From JBOHHR01 sp050740975 (GTDB taxonomy: Bacteria > Pseudomonadota > Gammaproteobacteria > JBOHHR01), in assembly GCA_050740975.1 (NCBI GenBank), contig JBOIEE010000027.1, positions 1-23,451 on the forward strand: DNA of 23,451 bases. Reading direction: 5' to 3'. A program made the translations under genes and the position numbers. Each line of letters starts with the position of its first letter. Within the stretch, counting starts at the first letter, position 1. Below the pieces are notes generated by a model. The model was given only the letters and a program-made list of their open reading frames with translations, was not told where the DNA came from and searched no databases. Positions 1 through 6,490 of this stretch are shown one piece after another.

Positions 1-1023
1 ATCGTAGCCTTTAACGACAGCGGCACCCGGGTTGGCGATGGACTCCTTCAGATATTCCTCCTCGACTACTACCGTGCTGCCATCGGCCAGCGTTTCGGTC
101 TTGCCGTATAGGCCTTTCCAGGTCGGACCTGCCCCCGAGCTGCCGTCTATGCTATGGCAAGCAATACACCCCTGATCTTGCGCCAGTTTCCGCCCTTGCT
201 GAACTAAAGGATCCCCCGTCTCCGCGGCGCCTTCACTCAAGGCTTGCGCTAAGGTCGGCTGCTCGTTCAACCACGCTTGAAATGCGCCCTCCTCCTCCAC
301 CACCACCCGGCTGCGCATGGTGTGGTGGCCCACCCCGCAGTATTCGGCGCAGGCGATCTCGAAGGTCCCGATCTTGGTCGGGGTGAACCAGAGCCCGGAG
401 ACTAAGCCCGGCACCGCGTCCATCTTGACCCGGAAGTGCGGCACGTAGAAGTCGTGGACCACGTCTTTGGAGCGTAGCAACACCTTGATCGGTTTACCGA
501 GCGGGAGGTGTAGATCGCCGCTTTTCACCAGCACATCGTCTTGTCCGAAGGGGTTACCTGGGTGCAGACCGAATGAGTTTTCGGCACTGATGAGCCTAGT
601 GTCGGTGCGGCCCAACACGCCGTCTTTCCCTGGGAAGCGGAAGCTCCACTGCCACTGCTGCCCGACGACCTCTACGCTCAATGCGTCTTTCGGCACATTG
701 ACGAATTCGGCCCATACATACAAGCCCGGGATCAGCATGATCACGATCCCTACCGAGGTCAACCCGATGAGCAACCATTCGAGCTTCCTGTTCTCTGGCT
801 CGTAGGCCGCCCGCCGGTGCTTCTGGTGGCGGAAGCGGAACACGGCATAGGCCATAAACAGCGTGATGGCGACGAAGACGATCCCCGAGATCCAAAGCGT
901 GATGATAAGCGTCAAGTCCATCTGCCCCCAATTGGAAGCGAGCGGCGTGAACCACCACGGGTTGAGGAAGTTAAATAAAAGCGAAGCAACGACGATCAAT
1001 ACCAAGACAATTGCTACAGCCAT
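1..1023 (-). CDS. coxB: Cytochrome c oxidase subunit II with fused cytochrome c domain (partial, C-terminus outside window)
   Basis: Subunit II of an aa3-type terminal oxidase. It accepts electrons from cytochrome c at its CuA centre and passes them to subunit I, facing the periplasm. I read 341 codons from ATG at 1023 to the window edge without a stop. Three hydrophobic segments (about residues 1-20, 37-62 and 83-104) precede the cupredoxin domain. The CuA ligands are H190 and the CAEYCGVGHHTM block (C225, E227, C229, H233, M236). A CIACH haem c motif at 286-290 starts a fused cytochrome c domain that runs off the left edge. An in-frame TGA 18 codons or fewer upstream and an AGGGG ribosome site support this start. 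The remaining cox genes should lie to the left. The 147 bases up to bioD hold no other gene that I can see. Confidence 0.95.
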   Translation of the reverse strand, partial: MAVAIVLVLIVVASLLFNFLNPWWFTPLASNWGQMDLTLIITLWISGIVFVAITLFMAYAVFRFRHQKHRRAAYEPENRKLEWLLIGLTSVGIVIMLIPGLYVWAEFVNVPKDALSVEVVGQQWQWSFRFPGKDGVLGRTDTRLISAENSFGLHPGNPFGQDDVLVKSGDLHLPLGKPIKVLLRSKDVVHDFYVPHFRVKMDAVPGLVSGLWFTPTKIGTFEIACAEYCGVGHHTMRSRVVVEEEGAFQAWLNEQPTLAQALSEGAAETGDPLVQQGRKLAQDQGCIACHSIDGSSGAGPTWKGLYGKTETLADGSTVVVEEEYLKESIANPGAAVVKGYD

Positions 1024-1170
1024 ACCCGTTAATCGCCCCTCTCAAATTGCTCTTGTTGTGTCCACCAACCTCTTTTCGCGGCCTAGGGTTAGAAAACCGT
1101 AGCTTACCCCTGCCAGCGTTTCGATTTTTCGGGCTGTTGCGTCAACTATAACGCCCAAGTCCGCAGCCCG

Positions 1171-1911
1171 TCATTCTAGTTGATGACCTCTAGCGAGCGC
1201 CACACCTCCTTCGTTCCCCGTCCGCAGCGAGCACAACAAATCTGCCGCATTTCCTAGGTATTCGGCTATGTGCTCTGGAGACAACGGGTGCGCCCAGGGA
1301 ACATAATCGAGCATTGGAGCGCTGATTTGTGCGGATAGGGTGTATAGCGTTTCTTCGCAGCTGTGATAGTGGCGATCGATTCCGTTAGCTACCCAGCCCA
1401 ACAAGGGGACAGCGTCGTTTCCGATCGCCTCTGCGCTCAACAAGGCATGATTTATACAGCCCAAACGCAAGCCCACTACGAGGATCACCGGGATCGCTAT
1501 TCGCCGCACCAGATCAGAGAGGCGCTCGCGCTGGTTAAGAGGCACCGCCCATCCGCCGATTCCCTCCACCAAGGTAAAATCGCTTTTATCATCCACGTGC
1601 TGAAAGTCTCGTGCGATCACGTCGAGATCGATCGTCACTCCCGCCTCTTCAGCCGCGACATGTGGGGCGATAGGCGGATCGAAGGCATATCGATTAACCA
1701 ACTCGTACCCCAGCGGCCGCGATCCATGCTGTTGCAACATTTCAGCATCCTGATTACGAAGCCCTTCCGGAGTGCGCCGGGATCCGCTCGCGACCGGCTT
1801 CATCCCCGAGACTGTGAAGCCTCGCTGCGCAAGCGCACGCATTAACCCCAAGGTAACCCAAGTCTTGCCCACCCCGGTATCGGTGCCGGTAATGAAACAA
1901 CCCTGGCCCAT
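1171..1911 (-). CDS. bioD: Dethiobiotin synthetase
   Basis: ATP-dependent carboxylase that closes the ureido ring of 7,8-diaminopelargonate to give dethiobiotin, in the cytoplasm. The 246-residue protein has a P-loop GTDTGVGKT at residues 9-17, the substrate lysine in MKPVASG (K38) and the VEGIGGWAVPL block typical of BioD. E. coli BioD is about 225 residues, so this one has a slightly longer C-terminus. It starts with ATG 20 bases after the bioC stop and is the last gene of the biotin operon. I see no strong terminator after it, only a weak GTCAT/ATGAC dyad overlapping the stop. Confidence 0.95.
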   Translation of the reverse strand: MGQGCFITGTDTGVGKTWVTLGLMRALAQRGFTVSGMKPVASGSRRTPEGLRNQDAEMLQQHGSRPLGYELVNRYAFDPPIAPHVAAEEAGVTIDLDVIARDFQHVDDKSDFTLVEGIGGWAVPLNQRERLSDLVRRIAIPVILVVGLRLGCINHALLSAEAIGNDAVPLLGWVANGIDRHYHSCEETLYTLSAQISAPMLDYVPWAHPLSPEHIAEYLGNAADLLCSLRTGNEGGVALARGHQLE

Positions 1912-1931
1912 CGGTTAACGTTGGAGTCCGT

Positions 1932-2825
1932 TCAGTGCAGGCTCGTGCTGCGCCTAATCTGGGAGATCGGAAACCGCGCCACCGTGCTGCCGTCTTGAGG
2001 GCGCTGCCCGGCAACTGGTGCCCAAGCATGCCCGTAAACCACCTCATAGGTGGCAGGCAGTCTGCCCCCTCGCTCAAAGCGTGCGTACGCCTGCGCCAAA
2101 GCGCGAAAAGCACCCTTTCCGGTCATACCATGAGATCGTCCCACAGCCGCGTTGCTGGCGCCTATCTGCTTTAAGTCATGCAGTAAGGCAAGCACATCGG
2201 TATAAGTGACCGTAAAATGTTCCACATCCATGACGGGGCTCACCAAGCCGGCACGGATCAAGGCATCGCCCACGTCATGCATGTCGAGAAAGCGATGCAC
2301 ATGAACGCCGGCATCAACCTCAGCCCAGCTCAAGCGTAATTCACGCAAGGTATCCGGACCAAAGCTGGAAAACAGGAGCAGACCTTCCGGTCGTAACACG
2401 CGCCGGAAATGATTGAACACCCGATCGAGATCTGTGCACCACTGCAAGCACAGGTTGCAAAAGATCATATCGACCCGAGCATCCCCGATCGGGAGATTCT
2501 CCACATCGGCGCAAAGGAAGCTTTGCCGAGAGAAAAAAAACGGTGCACGTTGTCGTGCTTTCAGCAGCATCTGCTCGGCCAGATCACAGAGCACCACACG
2601 GGCTTTGCGATAACGGGCCTGCAGCCGGCGGGCCGCCCAACCGGTACCCGCCCCTACATCCAAGATCAGTACGGGCTGTAGCCGAAATAGATCCAGACGT
2701 TCCAATATGTGACCGGCAACCGTTTGCTGGAGCACCGCATGCTGCTCATAGTGGGCCGCCACACGATTAAACGCGCGTTTCACGCGCGCTTTTTCGAAGC
2801 GATACCTTTCTAGCTCTTCGGGCAC
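1932..2825 (-). CDS. bioC: Malonyl-[acyl-carrier protein] O-methyltransferase
   Basis: SAM-dependent methyltransferase that masks the free carboxyl of malonyl-ACP, so that the fatty-acid machinery can build the pimeloyl chain. The 297-residue product has a class I SAM motif ILDVGAGTGW (about residues 54-63), an acidic strand end VVLCDLAEQML (about 77-87) and the BioC-like block FSSFGPDTLREL. Translation starts at GTG 2825, inside the last codons of bioH (16-base overlap), which suggests translational coupling. No alternative ATG exists near the N-terminus. Position between bioH and bioD fits the gammaproteobacterial bioBFHCD order. Confidence 0.95.
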   Translation of the reverse strand: MPEELERYRFEKARVKRAFNRVAAHYEQHAVLQQTVAGHILERLDLFRLQPVLILDVGAGTGWAARRLQARYRKARVVLCDLAEQMLLKARQRAPFFFSRQSFLCADVENLPIGDARVDMIFCNLCLQWCTDLDRVFNHFRRVLRPEGLLLFSSFGPDTLRELRLSWAEVDAGVHVHRFLDMHDVGDALIRAGLVSPVMDVEHFTVTYTDVLALLHDLKQIGASNAAVGRSHGMTGKGAFRALAQAYARFERGGRLPATYEVVYGHAWAPVAGQRPQDGSTVARFPISQIRRSTSLH

Positions 2826-3580
2826 AGCAGAAACTCTCTAACGTAGGCAGCGATCTGCATCGGATGCGACAGAAACGGGGCGTGCGCCGCACCCGCTACG
2901 ACATAGCAGCGAAGCCTCGGTGCCAGCGCCGTCAGCTCATTCCGTATCGCTACCGGCACCAAAGGGTCTTGCTCCCCCAACACGAAAGCAACGGGGCAGT
3001 TCAGTCCCTTAAGTGCATCTCTCATATCCGATTTGGACAGCAGTCTGAGCGTGGCTAACAACACGTGAGACTGGGGGACCTTCCAAAGCGCCGCAGCCTG
3101 GAGCGCTTTTATAACCTCAGCACGGTGCGCTCCGTTAGACGCCTGCAACACGGCAAAGCGCTTCAGCGCACGCGCCGGAGCCGCGGCGATATTCTGGGCG
3201 AAGGATTCAAATACGTCCGCTTCAAGCGCATGCGGCCAGCCGCATCGCTTAATAAAACATGGATTGGCCGCGATCAGCATAACACCTGGCACACGCTCCG
3301 GCGCTCGCCTGGCCATTTCCAGCGCCATGAGTCCACCAAGCGACCACCCAAGGATCATGAATCGGCCTTCGATACCGCGTAACAGCCTCTCGCTTATCTC
3401 ACCCAATGCGACGGGTTCCACGGGATCGCTAAATCCGAAGCCGGGCAAGCCGAAGGCGGTGATTTGAAATTGCGTCGCCAGCAGCACGCTAAGCTTCCTC
3501 CATGCTCGCGAGCTAGAACCCCATCCATGTAACAGCACCAGCGGTCGCCCGAGCCCCCGGCGAACGGCACTCAAACACAT
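2810..3580 (-). CDS. bioH: Pimeloyl-[acyl-carrier protein] methyl ester esterase
   Basis: Alpha/beta hydrolase that removes the methyl group from pimeloyl-ACP methyl ester and so ends the chain-building stage opened by BioC. With ATG 3580 as start the protein is 256 residues, the same as E. coli BioH. The nucleophile is S80 in GWSLGG, the acid is D205 in GEQDPLVP and the base is H233 in GAAHAP; HGWG near residue 18 forms the oxyanion region. A longer in-frame opening reaches 3751 but its extra residues are low-complexity antisense of bioF, so I chose the inner ATG. It overlaps the bioF end by 10 bases and the bioC start by 16. Confidence 0.95.
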   Translation of the reverse strand: MCLSAVRRGLGRPLVLLHGWGSSSRAWRKLSVLLATQFQITAFGLPGFGFSDPVEPVALGEISERLLRGIEGRFMILGWSLGGLMALEMARRAPERVPGVMLIAANPCFIKRCGWPHALEADVFESFAQNIAAAPARALKRFAVLQASNGAHRAEVIKALQAAALWKVPQSHVLLATLRLLSKSDMRDALKGLNCPVAFVLGEQDPLVPVAIRNELTALAPRLRCYVVAGAAHAPFLSHPMQIAAYVREFLLCPKS

Positions 3581-4737
3581 AGCAACAGCGCCAATTCGTC
3601 CACGAGGCGATCGATATGCGCTTCTTTGTGGGCCGCGCTGATGCTGATGCGCAGACGTGCCGTCCCCTCGGGAACTGTGGGCGGGCGCACCCCGGCGACT
3701 AGGATCCCGCGCGCCATCAACGCGCCACTTACCGCTGCTGTCCGGGCACAATCCCTCAAGATAATCGGCTGTATTGGTCCTTCCACCCCCGTCACCGGGA
3801 CACCTAAGCGCTCAGCGCCTTCCCGGAAACGCGCGACTAATTCAAACAAGCGCTCCCGTCGCCACTGCTCCGTCCTCAAAATGCTTAGAGCTTCTCGCAC
3901 ACTCGCCGCCAGAGCAGGCGGCATAGCCGTGCTGTAGATCAGCGTACGCGCCTTTTGGATGAGCAGTTCGATGATCTCGGATGACCCGGCTGCAAAAGCC
4001 CCCGCTAAGCCCAATGCCTTTCCGAAGGTACCGATGATCAGCGGGACGGCACCATAATCGAGGCCGAAGTGAGCGCTTACACCTGCTCCTCGCGGTCCGT
4101 AGACTCCGATACCGTGAGCCTCGTCCACCAACAATAGCGCTTTACGATCATGGCAGCCAGCCACGATGGCAGGCAGTGGCGCTAAATCCCCGTCCATGCT
4201 AAACACACTTTCCGTCACCACCCATTTACGGCTCTCCTTGGAACTGCCTAAAGCCCGCGAAAGAGCGGCCACATCCAGGTGCGGATAGCGCTTTAGTTCC
4301 GCTCTGGCGAGCAGCGCAGCATCGATGAGCGACGCGTGATTCAAGCGGTCCATGAAGACCGTGTCTTTACAAGATACCAGCCCCGCTAGGATCCCCAGAT
4401 TCGCCAGATAGCCGGAGCTGAACACCAGGGCTCTAGCCCTACCGGTAAACTCCGCGAGCTCCTGCTCCAGCTCACAAACAGGTCGCGTGTATCCTCCGAT
4501 AAGCGGCGAGCCGCCGCTGCCAACTCCATACTGCTTAAGCGCTTGAGTAAAGGCCATGCTCAAACGGGGATGAGCCGCCAGACCGAGGTAGTCGTTGCTC
4601 GAGAAGTCGAGCACGCGTTTGCCCTCTGAGACCACCTCAGCACCTTGTGTGCCTTCTTTGGTTCGTCGCCAACGATAACGGGAAGCATTGATGCGCGCGC
4701 GCAACTCCCGCTGCGCGCTTACAGACAACGGCTCCAC
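3571..4737 (-). CDS. bioF: 8-amino-7-oxononanoate synthase
   Basis: PLP-dependent enzyme that condenses pimeloyl thioester with L-alanine to make KAPA, with loss of CO2. The 388-residue protein has the alpha-oxoamine synthase signatures: SNDYLGLAAHP near 47-57, GSGGSPLIGGY near 73-83, LNHAS (H134), DEAHG (D205, H208) and the Schiff-base lysine K240 in GTFGKALG. Translation appears to begin at GTG 4737, six bases after the bioB stop. The ribosome site is weak, which fits translation carried over from bioB. The stop codon overlaps the bioH start. Confidence 0.96.
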   Translation of the reverse strand: MEPLSVSAQRELRARINASRYRWRRTKEGTQGAEVVSEGKRVLDFSSNDYLGLAAHPRLSMAFTQALKQYGVGSGGSPLIGGYTRPVCELEQELAEFTGRARALVFSSGYLANLGILAGLVSCKDTVFMDRLNHASLIDAALLARAELKRYPHLDVAALSRALGSSKESRKWVVTESVFSMDGDLAPLPAIVAGCHDRKALLLVDEAHGIGVYGPRGAGVSAHFGLDYGAVPLIIGTFGKALGLAGAFAAGSSEIIELLIQKARTLIYSTAMPPALAASVREALSILRTEQWRRERLFELVARFREGAERLGVPVTGVEGPIQPIILRDCARTAAVSGALMARGILVAGVRPPTVPEGTARLRISISAAHKEAHIDRLVDELALLLCV

Positions 4738-4743
4738 TTCAGC

Positions 4744-5718
4744 TTAACCTCGGGGCTTAAGACCCAGGCGTTTAAATAGGGCTCGGTCTTTGGCCAGAGC
4801 CGGGTTATCCGTGGTAAGAAGCTTGTCGCCGAAAAACACCGAGTTGGCTCCAGCCAGAAAACACAGTGCTTGGTGCTCATCCGACATTAGGGAACGCCCC
4901 GCTGATAAACGAATGTACGACTCGGGCATCATGATCCGCGCTACCGCCACCGTGCGCACGAGATCAAAAGGGTGCAAATCCTCCGCTTGCGCCAACGGGG
5001 TACCTTCGACCTTTACCAGAACGTTGATCGGGACGCTTTGCGGATGCGTGGGAAGATTAGCCAGGTTGATCAACAACTGGCTTCGGTCCTCTAGACTTTC
5101 TCCCATACCGATGATGCCACCGCAGCAGATTCGGATCCCCGCTTCGCGTACACAGGCTAACGTATCTAGCCGATCGCGATATGTACGCGTGCTGATAATC
5201 CGTTTGTAGTAGCTTTCAGAACTGTCTAAATTATGGTTGTAGTAGTCTAAGCCCGCTGCTTTCAGGGCCTGGGCCTGAGTTAAACCTAACATTCCTAGGG
5301 TAACGCAGGTTTCCAGGCCTAGCTGTTTGACCCCCTGAATCATCTCGGTTATTTTCGGTATATCTCTGTCTTTAAGCTCGCGCCATGCGGCCCCCATACA
5401 AAACCGAGTCGCGCCATTGTCTCGGGCTTTTTTAGCCACGTTCAGCACCTCTTGGAGCCCCAGCAGCTTGTGCGCTCTAACCCCCGTTTGGTAATACTGG
5501 CTCTGTGGGCAATAGGCACAATCTTCGGGGCACCCACCTTCTTTTACATTAAGTAAGGTGCTTAATTGGATCTCGCTGGGATCGAAAAACTGCCGATGCA
5601 TGCTTTGCGCCTGAAAGACCGTGTCGACAAGTGGTCGCTCAAACAGAGCGCGTGCCTCTTTCGGCTGCCAATCGTGTCTAATTAGAACGCTGTTCAGGGT
5701 TGACATTACCCGATCCAT
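4744..5718 (-). CDS. bioB: Biotin synthase
   Basis: Radical SAM enzyme that inserts sulfur into dethiobiotin, using a 4Fe-4S cluster for 5'-deoxyadenosyl radical chemistry and a second iron-sulfur cluster as sulfur source. The CPEDCAYC motif (C63, C67, C70) binds the radical SAM cluster; further conserved cysteines occur in RFCMG and ETCVTLG. Length is 324 residues from ATG 5718; ATG 5706 (MSTLNSV) is an alternative giving 320. Neither start has a good ribosome site. It is the first gene of the operon and is divergent from comF, whose start codon lies only 23 bases away. Confidence 0.96.
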   Translation of the reverse strand: MDRVMSTLNSVLIRHDWQPKEARALFERPLVDTVFQAQSMHRQFFDPSEIQLSTLLNVKEGGCPEDCAYCPQSQYYQTGVRAHKLLGLQEVLNVAKKARDNGATRFCMGAAWRELKDRDIPKITEMIQGVKQLGLETCVTLGMLGLTQAQALKAAGLDYYNHNLDSSESYYKRIISTRTYRDRLDTLACVREAGIRICCGGIIGMGESLEDRSQLLINLANLPTHPQSVPINVLVKVEGTPLAQAEDLHPFDLVRTVAVARIMMPESYIRLSAGRSLMSDEHQALCFLAGANSVFFGDKLLTTDNPALAKDRALFKRLGLKPRG

Positions 5719-5741
5719 GAAGGCTAAACGGCAAAGCCAGC

Positions 5742-5769
5742 ATGTTAAATTTGACTAGAAAGTTGTCAA
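5742..5769 (-). promoter_or_regulatory. Probable sigma70 promoter of the biotin operon
   Basis: On the minus strand TTGACA (5764-5769) is followed after 16 bases by TAACAT (5742-5747). This matches the -35 box fully and the -10 box at four of six positions. Transcription would start near 5735, leaving a leader of roughly 17 to 30 bases before bioB. The -10 box coincides with the comF start codon, and the -35 box overlaps the operator-like dyad at 5763-5797. Confidence 0.55.
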
Positions 5770-6488
5770 CCTGGAAAGCCTTAGAATCAGTTTACAAGCG
5801 AGCACTGCGTTATCGCTTTAAGCTAGGAACATGCTTCTTGTGTGGGCTACCAGTAGATTGGCGCGCGCCGCTATGCCGAGGCTGCTCAACGGATTTGCCT
5901 TGGGCTCACGAAGGTTGTCGGCGCTGTGCCCGACCCCTCGCTTCGGGCTCTGTGTGCGGGCGGTGCCTGGGATCCCCGCCGCCGTACCACCAAACAGTCG
6001 CCACATTCGATTATTGCTATCCTGTGGACGGACTGGTAAAGCAACTTAAGTATGCGGCAAAAATAGATTTGGCTGCTCTCTTAGGCGTGTTGATGAACAC
6101 CAAGCTCCAAACCTGCCTAACCGATTTTCCGCAATGCCTGATCCCGGTACCTCTTCATCCTAATCGCCTGATGAAGCGCGGGTTTAACCAATCCATGGAA
6201 TTAGCCCGGACAGTGTCCCAGGCGTCTGGCATCAAGGTGGATCCTTGGTGCGTAAAGCGAGTGCTCGATACGCCACCCCAAGCAAGCTTACCGGCGACCG
6301 CTAGGCGCAATAATGTGCGCGCCGCCTTCTGTTTAAGCCGCCCCCTGAATTACACCCACGTAGCAATAATCGATGATGTGATCACAAGCGCTTGGACCGC
6401 GCACGAATTAGCCAAGCTTCTAATCGATGCGGGTGTGGAACGCATCGACGTCTGGGTATGTTGTCGTGCTTTTCCTCAACGTTCCTAG
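5742..6488 (+). CDS. comF: ComF family phosphoribosyltransferase-like protein
   Basis: Member of the ComF/GntX family, a PRPP-fold protein linked in several bacteria to uptake of transforming DNA; its reaction is unknown. The 248-residue protein starts with four CxxC pairs (C31/34, C45/48, C59/62, C72/75) that form a zinc-ribbon-like N-terminal region. The phosphoribosyltransferase-type domain follows, with PVPLHPNRLMKRGFNQS near 135-151 and IIDDVITSAWTA at 209-220. In most relatives the last motif ends TTGAT or TSGAT; here the loop reads TSAWT, so the PRPP-loop glycine is replaced. It is divergent from bioB, a neighbourhood also seen in Pseudomonas. A TTGACA at 5700-5705 could be its -35 box, but the matching -10 is poor. 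Confidence 0.9.
   Translation: MLNLTRKLSTWKALESVYKRALRYRFKLGTCFLCGLPVDWRAPLCRGCSTDLPWAHEGCRRCARPLASGSVCGRCLGSPPPYHQTVATFDYCYPVDGLVKQLKYAAKIDLAALLGVLMNTKLQTCLTDFPQCLIPVPLHPNRLMKRGFNQSMELARTVSQASGIKVDPWCVKRVLDTPPQASLPATARRNNVRAAFCLSRPLNYTHVAIIDDVITSAWTAHELAKLLIDAGVERIDVWVCCRAFPQRS
5763..5797. promoter_or_regulatory. Candidate BirA operator (biotin repressor site)
   Basis: TTGTCAACC (5763-5771) and AGTTTACAA (5789-5797) form an inverted pair, each one mismatch from the known proteobacterial BirA half-sites TTGTAAACC and GGTTTACAA. The spacer is 17 bases; in E. coli it is about 15, so the spacing is slightly long. The site overlaps the bioB -35 box, where repression would be expected. It lies inside comF codons 8-19, so chance from coding sequence cannot be excluded. 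Confidence 0.5.
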
Positions 6489-6490
6489 TG

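Noticed and set aside
1363..1845. 160-codon forward opening over bioD
   Set aside because: Antisense shadow of bioD, with no recognisable domain.
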